Positions 1 through 8,524 are shown, counted from the stretch's first letter. The stretch: 64,000 bases of DNA from Bradyrhizobium zhengyangense (GCF_022012435.1 NZ_JAKLUA010000002.1:609278-673277), one strand, 5' to 3'. Made by a program: numbers and translations. The notes: a model not told the origin generated them from the sequence alone.

Positions 1-685
1 CTGTCATGATGCCGCCGGCCGCAAGCACCGGCACGTCGCGGATCTCCTTGATCGCTTTGATCACTTCGGGCACCAGCACCATGGTCGAAACCTCGCCGCA
101 ATGGCCACCGGCCTCGGTGCCTTGCACGACGAGGATATCGACACCGGCCGCGACCTGGCGCAGCGCGTGCTCCTTGGCACCGACGAGGGCGGCAACCGGC
201 ACGTTATGCTTCCTGCCCATCTCGATCATCGCCTTCGGGGGCACGCCGAGCGCATTCGCGATCAACCGTATCGGATGATTGAAGGAGACTTTTAACAGCT
301 CTAGCGCGGTCTCGGCATCGAAGGGTTGCGGCCGGTCGCCGTCCACCTGTGATGTCGTCAGCTCGATATCGTATTTCTTCAGGAGGTCGCGCGTGTAGGC
401 GCGGTGCTGCTGCGGCACGCGCGCTTCCAGGCTCTTCCAGGTGACGTGCTTCTCGCCTGCGGTGGAGATGTTTTCCGGGATCAGCACGTCGATGCCATAG
501 GGTTTGCCGTCGACGTGATCGTCGATCCATTTCAGCTCGCGTTCGAGCGTATCGGGCGTATGCACAGTGGCGCCCAGCACGCCGAAGCCGCCGGCGCGGC
601 TGACCGCGGCAACGACGTCGCGGCAATGGCTGAAGGCGAGCAGCGGGAACTCGATCCCCAGCATGCCGCAGATCGGCGATTTCAT
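1..685 (-). CDS. Nitronate monooxygenase family protein (3' end outside window)
   Basis: FMN-dependent TIM-barrel oxidoreductase of the nitronate monooxygenase/2-nitropropane dioxygenase family, which oxidises alkyl nitronates. The reading frame is open from ATG at 685 to the window edge (228 codons). Family features read directly: an N-terminal MKSPICGMLGIEFPLL, a GGFGVLGA loop, the GTEAGGHCGE phosphate/flavin segment with its usual His, and VLAAGGIM close to the edge. A GGGAG ribosome binding site sits about 7 bases before the ATG. The usual length is 320-350 residues, so roughly a third is missing. Physiological substrate unknown; family assignment firm. Confidence 0.85.
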   Translation of the reverse strand, partial: MKSPICGMLGIEFPLLAFSHCRDVVAAVSRAGGFGVLGATVHTPDTLERELKWIDDHVDGKPYGIDVLIPENISTAGEKHVTWKSLEARVPQQHRAYTRDLLKKYDIELTTSQVDGDRPQPFDAETALELLKVSFNHPIRLIANALGVPPKAMIEMGRKHNVPVAALVGAKEHALRQVAAGVDILVVQGTEAGGHCGEVSTMVLVPEVIKAIKEIRDVPVLAAGGIMT

Positions 686-999
686 GGTCTTCTCCCGGCG
701 GCTTTGGTGTTGCTCTTCGTTTTGCCCTGCGGGGGCCGCTCGACGCCAGCCCTTCGTTGCGGATGATGCCACGCCGGATTCGGGCAAGCATCTTGCGCGC
801 AGGCGTTGCGTCGTGGACGAACCATTCTGATCCGGAAGATGTCGGCCGTGTGGGCCAGATCATCAGGGGCGCAGGCTGGCGACAGCCAGACTGCATGACG
901 CCGGCCTGAGGCCCGCGTGGGGCGCAGAGCCGGTGGGGCTTGCCATCGGCCGTTCGCGGGCTAATTAATGCAGGCGCATCTTTCCGCCGGAGCACCCGC
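686..999. other. Intergenic region between divergent genes
   Basis: About 310 bases between the nitronate monooxygenase gene and the divergent glutathione transferase gene. It must carry both promoters. I see no convincing operator, hairpin or short gene; open frames here have arginine-rich shadow-like translations and no ribosome binding site. Confidence 0.5.
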
Positions 1000-1872
1000 A
1001 TGACCGATACCCCTTACGTGCCGCCGAAAGTCTGGACCTGGAACAAGGAGAATGGCGGCCAATTCGCCAGCATCAACCGGCCGATCGCTGGCCCCACCCA
1101 CGACAAGGAGTTGCCGGTCGGCAAGCATCCCTTCCAGCTCTACTCCCTGGCGACGCCGAACGGGGTGAAGGTCACGGTGATGCTGGAGGAGCTCCTGGCA
1201 CTCGGCCACAAGGGCGCCGAATACGATGCCTGGCTCATCAAGATCGGAAATGGCGACCAGTTCGGCAGCGGCTTCGTCGACATCAATCCGAATTCGAAAA
1301 TTCCGGCGCTGATGGACCGCTCCGGCCCCGAGCCGATCCGCATCTTCGAGTCCGGCTCGATCCTGTTCTACCTCGCCGAGAAGTTCGGCGCCTTCCTGCC
1401 CAAGGATATCAAGGCCCGCACCGAGGCGATGTCCTGGCTGTTCTGGCAGATGGGCAGCGCGCCGTATCTCGGCGGCGGCTTTGGCCATTTCTACGCCTAC
1501 GCGCCGTTCAAGATCGAGTACGCGATCGATCGCTTCGCGATGGAGGTCAAGCGCCAGCTCGATGTGCTCGACCGGCGCCTTGCCGATAACGAATATCTCG
1601 CGGGCAAGGAGTATACGATCGCGGACATGGCCGTGTGGCCCTGGTACGGGGCGCTCGCCAAGGGGCTGGTCTATGGCGCCGGCGAGTTCCTGTCCGTGCA
1701 GGACTACAAGAACGTGCAGCGCTGGACCGATCAGATCGCGCAGCGCCCGGCCGTGAAGCGCGGCCGCATGGTCAACCGCGTCTCCGGCGATCCCGCCAGC
1801 CAGCTCCACGAGCGCCACGACGCATCCGATTTCGAGACCAAGACGCAGGACAAGGTCGCGCCCGCGACGTAG
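1000..1872 (+). CDS. yghU: Glutathione S-transferase, YghU type
   Basis: Cytosolic glutathione transferase of the Nu/YghU group, which has disulfide-bond reductase and organic peroxide reductase activity in characterised homologues. At 290 residues it matches the family length (E. coli YghU about 288). The N-terminal extension PPKVWTWNKENGGQFASIN, then a thioredoxin-like domain (LYSLATPNGVKVTVMLEEL, with NPNSKIPAL and FESGSILFYLAEK) and a helical C-terminal domain (EYTIADMAVWPWYG) are all visible. I chose ATG 1000 over an in-frame ATG at 940 because the protein alignment begins at MTDTPYVPP and a GGAG lies just upstream. It stands alone and is convergent with the next gene. Confidence 0.9.
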   Translation: MTDTPYVPPKVWTWNKENGGQFASINRPIAGPTHDKELPVGKHPFQLYSLATPNGVKVTVMLEELLALGHKGAEYDAWLIKIGNGDQFGSGFVDINPNSKIPALMDRSGPEPIRIFESGSILFYLAEKFGAFLPKDIKARTEAMSWLFWQMGSAPYLGGGFGHFYAYAPFKIEYAIDRFAMEVKRQLDVLDRRLADNEYLAGKEYTIADMAVWPWYGALAKGLVYGAGEFLSVQDYKNVQRWTDQIAQRPAVKRGRMVNRVSGDPASQLHERHDASDFETKTQDKVAPAT

Positions 1873-1888
1873 CAGATCTCGTCCTTCG

Positions 1889-1912
1889 CCTCGCCCCGCA
1901 AGCGGGGCGAGG
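1889..1912. terminator. GC-rich hairpin between convergent genes
   Basis: Perfect inverted repeat with 11-base arms (CCTCGCCCCGC and its complement) and a two-base loop, between two convergent genes. It probably acts as a bidirectional terminator, although no T-run follows. The same CCCCGC-type palindrome is common as a dispersed intergenic element in this kind of genome, so it could be a repeat copy. Confidence 0.55.
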
Positions 1913-1920
1913 ATGCACCA

Positions 1921-2646
1921 TCAATCCGGTAACATCTCCCCGGATCCACCCAGCTCCGCCGGCAGATCGGCGTATTTCGGCAGGCCATCCCTCACCGATA
2001 CCATCTTGCTCGCGTAGTTCGCATGCAGGGTTGGCTGGTGCTGGTAGCCCTTCAAGAGATTGGCATAGACGTCGATCAGCCGCATGCGCGGGTGCTCGGT
2101 CATGACATGGCCGCCGCAGCGCCTGCAGAATTTACGATAGGAATGCTCGGTCCTGTTGAAGGTCCCGAGCTCCGCTTCTCCTGTGGTGATGCGGACGCTG
2201 TCCGACTTCCAAAGGCTGAAGGCATTGATCGGTGCGGCCGACCAGGCCTGGCAATCGGCGCAGTGGCAATAGCCGGCGAAGACCGGCTTGCCCGTAACCT
2301 CGACCTCAACGGCGCCGCAGAAACAACCAGCACGGTAGCTTGCGACCGGCTGCTCATGCGCGTCCTCGCCCTCGGCAAGAAGATCGTTGTAGCCAGGATT
2401 CTTGCTCATGAAATTGCGGATGAAGTCGCATTCGACGGACAGCTTGCGTCCCTGTGCACGCACCGCCTCAAGCGTGGCGCGGCCGAGCCTGGAGCCGACG
2501 CCGCGGCCGCCGAGCTCGGGCGGCACCTCGGTGTGCACCAGCGTGATCGCGCCGTCGCTCTTGCGGTAGGTGACGAAGGCAGCGAGCCCGTCGACATCGA
2601 GCTCGAACCGGCTGCGCTCCTCGTTGTCGTGAAAGGGTTCCGGCAT
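1921..2646 (-). CDS. GNAT N-acetyltransferase / GFA-domain fusion protein
   Basis: Two domains in 241 residues. Residues about 1-95 form a small YjdJ/NATD1-type GNAT fold with the acetyl-CoA loop GGRGVGSRLG and a CDFIRNFMSKNPGY tail. Residues about 105-235 form a GFA (glutathione-dependent formaldehyde-activating enzyme-like) zinc domain, with the cysteine sets CFCGAV, CHCADC and FCRRCGGH. Each domain normally occurs as a separate protein. The gene is last in a run with the flavin reductase and acyl-CoA dehydrogenase genes (20-base gap). The biochemical role is unknown; GFA relatives bind zinc and glutathione adducts, but most have no proven reaction. Confidence 0.85.
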   Translation of the reverse strand: MPEPFHDNEERSRFELDVDGLAAFVTYRKSDGAITLVHTEVPPELGGRGVGSRLGRATLEAVRAQGRKLSVECDFIRNFMSKNPGYNDLLAEGEDAHEQPVASYRAGCFCGAVEVEVTGKPVFAGYCHCADCQAWSAAPINAFSLWKSDSVRITTGEAELGTFNRTEHSYRKFCRRCGGHVMTEHPRMRLIDVYANLLKGYQHQPTLHANYASKMVSVRDGLPKYADLPAELGGSGEMLPD

Positions 2647-2666
2647 CGTCTCGCCCCCTGTGTCAG

Positions 2667-3284
2667 CTATTTTCCCTTCGTACCTTCAGCCGCCGGAAAC
2701 ACCACGCGGTCGTCGGTGCGACAATAGCGGTCGGCGAACATGCGGCCGATCGGGTGATAGCGGTCCATATGCACCCGCATCGCCTTGTCGTCCCAGAGCT
2801 CGTCGCGGATGTGGAAGTGGATGCCTTCACCCAAGATCAGGCGGCGATCGTCATTGACGTCGATCATCTTCCAGAGCTTGCATTCCATCGCCCAGGGCGT
2901 ATCGGCCAGCCGAGGTACGGCAATCTTGCTTGAGGGCGCAAGTTTCAAGCCGAGATAGTCGGGCTCGCCGACCTCGGGCGGGAAGTCGCCGCTGCTCTCG
3001 TGCATGGCCCTGGCGAGCGGCTCGTCGGCGACGTTCACCACGAACTCGCCGGTCTTCTGGATGTTGCGGAAGGTGTCTTTGTCCTGGCCGTTCGGCTTGC
3101 GGTTCGCCGCAAACATGCACAGCGGCGGATCCTCGCAGAAGGCGTTGAAGAAACTGAACGGGGCTGCGTTGACGACGCCGGTGGGTCCGACCGAGGTCAC
3201 CCACGCGATCGGCCGCGGCAGGATGAAGGAGGTCAGCACCTTGTAGCACTCGCGTGGCGTCAGGTCGCTGGCGGCATAATCCAT
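2667..3284 (-). CDS. Flavin reductase family protein (FMN-binding split barrel)
   Basis: 205-residue protein of the DIM6/NtaB flavin reductase-like family, which binds FMN or FAD and often supplies reduced flavin or acts as an FMN oxidoreductase. Visible marks are the N-terminal TSFILPRPIAWVTSVG, the APFSFFNAFCEDPPL flavin loop, and the TGEFVVNV strand. I chose ATG 3284 (MDYAASDLTPRECYK) because the longer in-frame start at 3338 adds residues foreign to the family. Codirectional with the upstream acyl-CoA dehydrogenase gene (59-base gap), so probably cotranscribed. Partner oxygenase not identifiable here. Confidence 0.85.
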   Translation of the reverse strand: MDYAASDLTPRECYKVLTSFILPRPIAWVTSVGPTGVVNAAPFSFFNAFCEDPPLCMFAANRKPNGQDKDTFRNIQKTGEFVVNVADEPLARAMHESSGDFPPEVGEPDYLGLKLAPSSKIAVPRLADTPWAMECKLWKMIDVNDDRRLILGEGIHFHIRDELWDDKAMRVHMDRYHPIGRMFADRYCRTDDRVVFPAAEGTKGK

Positions 3285-3343
3285 GGTGGCCCCGATGAGA
3301 TTCTTCCCCTCTTTCCCAAGCGCGAAGCGGGGAAACAACCAGC

Positions 3344-4621
3344 CTACGCCATGCTCAACTCATGCCGTCCGACCACCATCCAGTGCACCTCGTCCGGACC
3401 ATCGGCGAAGCGCAGGTGGCGGACGTCCTGGTACATCTCGGCGAGCGGGGTCCAGTGCGAGATGCCGGTGGCGCCATGCATCTGGATTGCCTGATCGATG
3501 ATCTTGCAGGCGCGCTCGGGCACCATGGCCTTGACCATGGAGACCCAGACACGGGCCTCCTTGTTGCCGAGCACGTCCATCGCCTTGGCGGCCTTCAGCA
3601 CCATCAGCCGCATCGCCTCGATCTCGCAGCGCGCCTGCGCGATGATCTGCATGTTGCCGCCGAGATGGGCGATCTTCTTGCCGAAGGCTTCGCGGGTGAG
3701 GCCCCGCTGCACCATGAGATCGAGCGCCTTCTCGGCCTTGCCGATGGTGCGCATGCAGTGATGGATGCGGCCCGGCCCGAGGCGAAGCTGCGAGATCTCG
3801 AAGCCGCGGCCTTCGCCGAGCAGCATGTTCTCCTTCGGCACGCGCACATTGTTGAAGCGCATGTGCATGTGGCCGCGCGGCGCGTGGTCCTGCCCGAACA
3901 CGTACATGGGCCCGAGCACCTCGACGCCGGGCGTGTCGCGCGGCACCAGGATCTGTGACTGCTGCTTGCTCGGCGCTGCATCCGGATTGGTCTTCACCAT
4001 CACGATCAGGATCTTGCAGCGGGGGTCGCCGAGGCCGGAGATATAATACTTCTCGCCGTTGATCACCCATTCATCGCCGACGAGCTTTGCGGTCGTCGAG
4101 ATGTTCTTGGCGTCGGAGGAAGCAACATTCGGCTCGGTCATGACATAGGCGGAGCGGATTTCGCCATTGAGCAGCGGCTTCAGCCACTTCTCCTTCTGCT
4201 CCTTGGTGCCGACGCGCTCCAGCACTTCCATATTGCCGGTGTCGGGCGCCGAGCAATTCATGGTCTCGGACGCGAGCGGGCTCTTGCCGAGCTCGGCGGC
4301 GATATAGGCGTAGTCGAGATTCTTCAGGCCCTGGCCGGTCTCGTCATCGGGCAGGAAGAAATTCCAGAGGCCTTCCTTCTTGGCCTTGTTCTTGGCGGCC
4401 TCGAGCACCTCGAGCTGCTTCGGCGTAAAACTCCAGCGATCCTCTTTGCCTTCGCCGGCCTTGGCGAACTCGATCGACATCGGCTCGACCGTCTCGCGGA
4501 TGAACTTCTTGACGTGATCGTAGAGCGGCCGGACCTGATCGGACATCCTGAGGTCATTGAGCTCATCGCCCGGGTTGAGCGCATAGTTGGTGGTGCGGGG
4601 AATGTAGGTGTGCTTTGTCAT
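3344..4621 (-). CDS. Acyl-CoA dehydrogenase
   Basis: FAD-dependent acyl-CoA dehydrogenase of 425 residues, which would introduce the alpha-beta double bond in an acyl-CoA thioester. FAD/substrate signatures are AYVMTEPNVASSDA (about residue 160), GEKYYISGLGDP, and the C-terminal QMHGATGISHWTPLAEMYQD. ATG 4621 is preceded by GGAGGAACA, an excellent ribosome binding site, and the protein starts MTKHTYIPRTTNY; the longer frame to 4831 runs into a dispersed repeat. First gene of a three-gene run (dehydrogenase, flavin reductase, GNAT-GFA). Chain-length specificity cannot be read from sequence. Confidence 0.9.
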   Translation of the reverse strand: MTKHTYIPRTTNYALNPGDELNDLRMSDQVRPLYDHVKKFIRETVEPMSIEFAKAGEGKEDRWSFTPKQLEVLEAAKNKAKKEGLWNFFLPDDETGQGLKNLDYAYIAAELGKSPLASETMNCSAPDTGNMEVLERVGTKEQKEKWLKPLLNGEIRSAYVMTEPNVASSDAKNISTTAKLVGDEWVINGEKYYISGLGDPRCKILIVMVKTNPDAAPSKQQSQILVPRDTPGVEVLGPMYVFGQDHAPRGHMHMRFNNVRVPKENMLLGEGRGFEISQLRLGPGRIHHCMRTIGKAEKALDLMVQRGLTREAFGKKIAHLGGNMQIIAQARCEIEAMRLMVLKAAKAMDVLGNKEARVWVSMVKAMVPERACKIIDQAIQMHGATGISHWTPLAEMYQDVRHLRFADGPDEVHWMVVGRHELSMA

Positions 4622-4806
4622 TGTTCCTCCCGGAGGCGCTGAGATCGTGTTGGCCGGGAGAATAGTCGCAGCGCCGCGAAAGTGCGAGCGGGTATTTTTC
4701 CGCGCGAGCCATGCCATGCGATGGAATTTCGCGGGACGTTTGAAATGTTGTTTGAATGACGGCAGGGACGTGACGTGGATAGAGCACGGACCGGTGCCCA
4801 GGATCC

Positions 4807-4893
4807 CGTCATTGCGAGCGCAGCGAAGCAATCCAGAATCTTACCGCGGCGGCAGTCTGGATTGCTTCGTCGCAAGTGTTCCTCGCAATGACG
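4807..4893. repeat. Dispersed intergenic palindrome, family A, copy 1
   Basis: REP/BIME-like element. Its outer ends read CGTCATTGCGAG and the complement CTCGCAATGACG. Inner segments GCGAAGCAATCCAGA and TCTGGATTGCTTCG pair with each other. The same element recurs at 8525-8643 and 33881-33967. It lies between the acyl-CoA dehydrogenase promoter side and the VOC gene. Confidence 0.85.
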
Positions 4894-4911
4894 AGCAGAG
4901 TACGGCACGCC

Positions 4912-5292
4912 TCAGCTCGGCATCCGATGCATCGCGCAGATCTTGTTGCCGTCGAGGTCGCGCAAATAGGCGAGATAGAGCTTGTTCCCCGCGCCCTCGC
5001 GGATGCCGGGTGGATTCTCGATCGGCGTTCCGCCAGCGGCGACACCGGCGGCGTGCCACTTGTCGACCTGCTCGGGTGAGTTGGCGGCAAAGCCGATGGT
5101 GCCGCCGTTCGCGCAGGTCGCCGGCTCGCCGTTGATCGGCTTGGTCACCGAGAACACACCAGTCTTGGTGAAGTAGAAGATGCGATGGCCGTCGACCTTG
5201 GCCGGGCGTACCTCGAGCGTGCTGAGCAGGTTGTCGTAGAACGCCTTGGCCTTGTCGAGGTCGTTGGTGCCGATCATGATGTGCGAGAACAT
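4912..5292 (-). CDS. VOC (glyoxalase/bleomycin resistance) family protein
   Basis: Single-domain 126-residue VOC protein: MFSHIMIGTNDLDKAKAFYD opens the first beta-alpha-beta unit, and LAYLRDLDGNKICAMHR closes the second, with putative metal-site residues His4 and the terminal acidic/His segment. Such proteins are lyases, isomerases or thiol transferases acting on small electrophiles; the substrate here is unknown. ATG 5292 has GAGGGG upstream. It lies downstream of an SDR gene in the same direction, but a long perfect palindrome (5314-5396) separates them. Confidence 0.85.
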   Translation of the reverse strand: MFSHIMIGTNDLDKAKAFYDNLLSTLEVRPAKVDGHRIFYFTKTGVFSVTKPINGEPATCANGGTIGFAANSPEQVDKWHAAGVAAGGTPIENPPGIREGAGNKLYLAYLRDLDGNKICAMHRMPS

Positions 5293-5313
5293 TTGCCCAC
5301 TCCCCTCAGAGTT

Positions 5314-5396
5314 GTAGCCCGGATGGAGCGCCGCGCAATCCGGGTCTTGCTTGCTTTTTGGAAGTCCCGGATTGCGCGGCGCTCCATCCGGGCTAC
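5314..5396. repeat. Long perfect palindrome (31-bp arms), dispersed-repeat type
   Basis: Perfect inverted repeat: the left arm 5314-5344 starts GTAGCCCGGATGG and the right arm 5366-5396 ends CCATCCGGGCTAC, with a 21-base loop. It sits between the SDR and VOC genes. It would form a very stable RNA stem, so it may also reduce read-through or act as an mRNA processing site. A different family from the CGTCATTGCGAG elements. Confidence 0.85.
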
Positions 5397-5402
5397 GAAA
5401 TC

Positions 5403-6182
5403 TCAAAACGCCGTATAGCCGCCGTCGATCACGAACGTATCCGCGGTGTGATACGACGACGCCTTGCTCATCAGATAGACGGCGATGCCGCCGAAATCGC
5501 TGGCCTCGCCGAAGCGCCGCATCGGAATCCGCGGCATCACGTTGGCGACGAATTTTTCGTTGGCCATGATGCCCGCCGTCATGTCGCTCTTGATCCAGCC
5601 AGGCAGGATCGCATTCGCGGTGACGCCGTGGCGGGCGAGCTCGACGCCGAGCGCGCGCACCAGCGCGTTGATGGCGGCTTTCGTCGCGGCATAATGTTCG
5701 TTGCGCGCGGTGCCGAAGATCGAGGCGAGGCTCGAGGTGGCGACCAGCCGGCCGAAGGGATCGCCCGCATTGGCGCGATCGGTCATGTGCTTCGCGGCCG
5801 CCTGGAAGGCGTGGAACACGCCGTCGAGATTGGTCGCAAACATCGTGCGCCATTCTTCTTCGGTGCGTTCGATGAATGACCTGCGGCCACCGCCGCCGAT
5901 GCCGGCGTTGGCGAAGCAGCCGTCGACCCGGCCAAACGTGTCGAGCGTCGCCTTCATCGCGGCATTGACTGACGCGGCATCCGTGACGTCGCAGACGCGG
6001 CTGTCGACCTTGCCCGACAGTCCTGCCATGCTCGCGGCAGCGGCCTTGTTCTTGTCAGCATTGCGGCCCCAGATCGAGACGTTGCAGCCCTGGCCCGCGA
6101 GCGCCTGCGCGATGCCGAGCCCGATGCCGCCATTGCCGCCGGTGATCACGGCGACGCGGCCAGTGAGGTCGAAAAGATTCAT
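5403..6182 (-). CDS. SDR family oxidoreductase
   Basis: Classical short-chain dehydrogenase/reductase of 259 residues. The cofactor loop is TGGNGGIGLG (residues about 14-23), followed by CFANAGIGGGG, and the catalytic Tyr-Lys pair lies in YAATKAAINAL with a Ser in the upstream TSSLASI. The acidic residue that would select NAD is not obvious, and WGRNADK suggests NADP. ATG 6182 is preceded by AGGAAA. The substrate is unknown. Divergent from the crotonase gene at 6363. Confidence 0.88.
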   Translation of the reverse strand: MNLFDLTGRVAVITGGNGGIGLGIAQALAGQGCNVSIWGRNADKNKAAAASMAGLSGKVDSRVCDVTDAASVNAAMKATLDTFGRVDGCFANAGIGGGGRRSFIERTEEEWRTMFATNLDGVFHAFQAAAKHMTDRANAGDPFGRLVATSSLASIFGTARNEHYAATKAAINALVRALGVELARHGVTANAILPGWIKSDMTAGIMANEKFVANVMPRIPMRRFGEASDFGGIAVYLMSKASSYHTADTFVIDGGYTAF

Positions 6183-6362
6183 GGCGCGTTTCCTGTTTTT
6201 GGCAAGACGTCTTGGGTATGCGGCGCATCAGCCGCTGCGCGCAAGATTGCTTGCTATGCTGCGATCACCATGGACAAGACCGCGCCAAAAATCAAATATG
6301 CGCCCCGGCAATGCTAATTCCGGTCTGCGAAACTGACGCCGGCCGCAACTGACGAGGAAACG

Positions 6363-7151
6363 ATGCAGTTCAAACACGTCACGCTCGAATTCGATGGCTC
6401 GGTCGCGATCCTCAAGCTCGACCATCAGGAGGTGATGAACGCGGTCTCTGTGGATATGCTGGGCGGTCTTTCCGAGGCGCTCGACGCGATCGAGGAGAAG
6501 AAGGACGAGGTGCGCTGTGTCGTGCTGACCGGCGCAGGCCGAGCGTTCTGCACGGGTGCGAATCTGCAGGGCCGCAACAACCAGTCGAAGAAGACCAAGG
6601 CCGGCCTGACGCTGGAGACCGGCTTTCATCCGTTCCTGCGCCGTATCCGCAATCTGCATTGTCCGATCGTCACCGCGGTCAACGGCCCGGCCGCGGGTGC
6701 CGGCATGAGCTTTGCGCTGCTCGGCGACATGATCTTGTGCGCGCGTTCCTCCTATTTCCTGCAAGCCTTCCGGCGCATCGGCCTCGTGCCGGATTGTGGC
6801 TCGACCTGGCTGTTGCCGCGTCTGATCGGCAAGGCGCGCTCGATCGAGTTGTCGTTGATGGGCGAGCGGCTCCCGGCCGAGAAGGCGCTGGAATGGGGCC
6901 TCGTCAATCGCGTCTATGATGACGGCGTGCTGATGGAAGAGGCGATGAAGCTCGCACGCGAGCTTGCCAGCGGCCCGACGGTCGCACTGTCGCTGATCCG
7001 CAAGCTCTATTGGGACAGCCCGGAAAACTCCTTCGAGGAGCAGCTCAATCTCGAATTCCAGTGCCAGCTCCGCGCCGGCGATACGCAGGATTTCCGCGAG
7101 GGCGTCGGCGCGTTCCTGGAGAAGCGGCCCGCGCAGTTCAAAGGCAAATGA
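6363..7151 (+). CDS. Enoyl-CoA hydratase/isomerase (PaaG-like crotonase)
   Basis: Crotonase-fold protein of 262 residues. The oxyanion-hole segment FCTGANLQG and GPAAGAGMSFALLGDM are present. The catalytic region reads GLVPDCGSTWLLPRLIG, carrying Asp where hydratases usually have the second Glu; this pattern is typical of PaaG-type isomerases, so isomerisation rather than hydration is possible. A GAGGAAACG site precedes ATG. Its stop overlaps the next start (ATGA at 7148), so it is translationally coupled to the phosphotransferase and then DUF6285. Substrate not known. Confidence 0.88.
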   Translation: MQFKHVTLEFDGSVAILKLDHQEVMNAVSVDMLGGLSEALDAIEEKKDEVRCVVLTGAGRAFCTGANLQGRNNQSKKTKAGLTLETGFHPFLRRIRNLHCPIVTAVNGPAAGAGMSFALLGDMILCARSSYFLQAFRRIGLVPDCGSTWLLPRLIGKARSIELSLMGERLPAEKALEWGLVNRVYDDGVLMEEAMKLARELASGPTVALSLIRKLYWDSPENSFEEQLNLEFQCQLRAGDTQDFREGVGAFLEKRPAQFKGK

Positions 7152-8134
7152 TCGAGACGGAGCTTTCCCGCAGCGTTCAGCGCTGGTGTCGAGGTGCGAC
7201 CGGCGTCACCGGCGCGGCAAAACTGTCCGGTGGTGCCAGCCAGGAGACCTGGCGTTTCGATATCACGCATCCCGACGGCCCGATCGGTGCAATTCTGCGC
7301 CGCTCGCCGAAGGGCTATGGCGCGGCGCCGACGCGGGCCGCGGGGCTCGCGGCCGAAGCGCAGCTGATGCAACTAGCCTTCGAGGCTGGCGTGCCGTCGC
7401 CGCGCGTGATGCATGTGTTGACGCCGGATGACGATCTCGGCACTGGCTTCATCATGCAGCGGGTCGAGGGCGAGACCATCGCCCGCAAGATTCTTCGCGA
7501 TGACGAATTCGCCGCAGCGCGGCCACTGCTCGCGCGGCAGATCGGCGGCGTGCTTGCGGGCCTGCACCAACTGCCGCAGGACAAGCTGCCCGAGCTGCGC
7601 AGCAGGTCGGCGACGCAGGAGATCTCCGAGTTCGATCGCGACTATCGCAGCCTGAACTGGCCAAAGCCCGTGTTCGAGCTTGCACTGCGCTGGCTGCGCG
7701 ACCATGATCCCGGCCCATCGACTGAAGTGACGCTGGTGCACGGCGATTTCCGCAACGGCAATCTCATCATCGGCGCCGACGGCGTCCGTGCCGTGCTGGA
7801 CTGGGAGCTCGCTCATCTCGGCGATCCCATGGAGGATCTCGGCTGGGTCTGCGTGAACTCCTGGCGCTTTGGCGAGATCGACAAGCCCGTCGGCGGCTTT
7901 GGCTCACGCGAAGAGCTCTTTGCCGGCTACGAGGCTGCCGGCCGCAAGGTCGATGCAGCGCGCGTCAAGTTCTGGGAAGTGATGGGGACGCTACGCTGGG
8001 GCATCATGTGCGGCGGCATGATGCAGCGCTTCCGCGAGGGGCCGGACCATTCCATGGAGCGCGCCATGATCGGGCGCCGTGCATCCGAGACCGAGATCGA
8101 TCTCTTACGGCTGCTCGCGCCGCGGGGAGGATAG
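7148..8134 (+). CDS. Phosphotransferase family protein (APH/ACAD10-like)
   Basis: 328-residue kinase-like protein of the aminoglycoside phosphotransferase superfamily. The catalytic loop HGDFRNGNLIIG and the metal-binding Asp in AVLDWELAHLGDP are intact. In bacteria such proteins usually accompany acyl-CoA dehydrogenases and resemble the kinase domain of ACAD10/11, which phosphorylates 4-hydroxyacyl-CoAs. That role fits the acyl-CoA gene neighbourhood but is an inference. ATG 7148 lies inside the stop of the preceding gene; the longer frame to 7010 overlaps that gene deeply and was rejected. Confidence 0.85.
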   Translation: MIETELSRSVQRWCRGATGVTGAAKLSGGASQETWRFDITHPDGPIGAILRRSPKGYGAAPTRAAGLAAEAQLMQLAFEAGVPSPRVMHVLTPDDDLGTGFIMQRVEGETIARKILRDDEFAAARPLLARQIGGVLAGLHQLPQDKLPELRSRSATQEISEFDRDYRSLNWPKPVFELALRWLRDHDPGPSTEVTLVHGDFRNGNLIIGADGVRAVLDWELAHLGDPMEDLGWVCVNSWRFGEIDKPVGGFGSREELFAGYEAAGRKVDAARVKFWEVMGTLRWGIMCGGMMQRFREGPDHSMERAMIGRRASETEIDLLRLLAPRGG

Positions 8135-8137
8135 GCA

Positions 8138-8515
8138 ATGCAGGACGAACCGACCCCGATCGAGCTGACCAAGGCGGTCGCCGATTTCCTCCGCAGCGAC
8201 ATCACGCCGCTGATCTCGGGCCATCAGGCGTTCAAGCTGCGGGTGGCGATCAACATCCTCGATCTTGTCACGCGGCAACTGACACAGGAGGAGGGGAGTG
8301 ATGCGAGGGAAGTGGAACGGCTGCGTGCGCTGCTCGGTGTCGAGGGCTCGGTGACGGAGTTGAACCGCGCTCTCGCGGAGCGTATCGCCAGGGGCGAGGT
8401 CGATCTCGCAACGCCGGGGCTGGCCGAGCATCTGTGGGCGACCACGATGGACAAGCTTGCGGTCGATCAGCCGAATTACGCGTCTTACAAGCGAGAGCTA
8501 TCGCGAGGCGGCTAG
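8138..8515 (+). CDS. DUF6285 domain-containing protein
   Basis: Small (125-residue), probably soluble helical protein matching the DUF6285 pattern: an N-terminal TKAVADFLRSDITPLI segment, then KLRVAINILDLVTRQL. The start is three bases after the phosphotransferase stop. Genes of this family habitually follow such phosphotransferases, so it probably is an accessory factor of the same pathway. No catalytic motif is visible and no function is known to me. Confidence 0.75.
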   Translation: MQDEPTPIELTKAVADFLRSDITPLISGHQAFKLRVAINILDLVTRQLTQEEGSDAREVERLRALLGVEGSVTELNRALAERIARGEVDLATPGLAEHLWATTMDKLAVDQPNYASYKRELSRGG

Positions 8516-8524
8516 GCCTCTTCT

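Noticed and set aside
204..1001. Minus-strand frame overlapping the nitronate monooxygenase gene in another frame
   Set aside because: Translation is Arg/Ala/Pro-rich; the other frame gives a clean NMO sequence running off the window.
2667..3284. HpaC (reductase partner of 4-hydroxyphenylacetate hydroxylase)
   Set aside because: The protein is a flavin reductase-like family member but is 34 kb from the hpa genes, and no HpaB-type oxygenase is near.
4807..4893. CRISPR-like repeat array
   Set aside because: The repeated units are single palindromes scattered over tens of kilobases, without regular spacers or cas genes.
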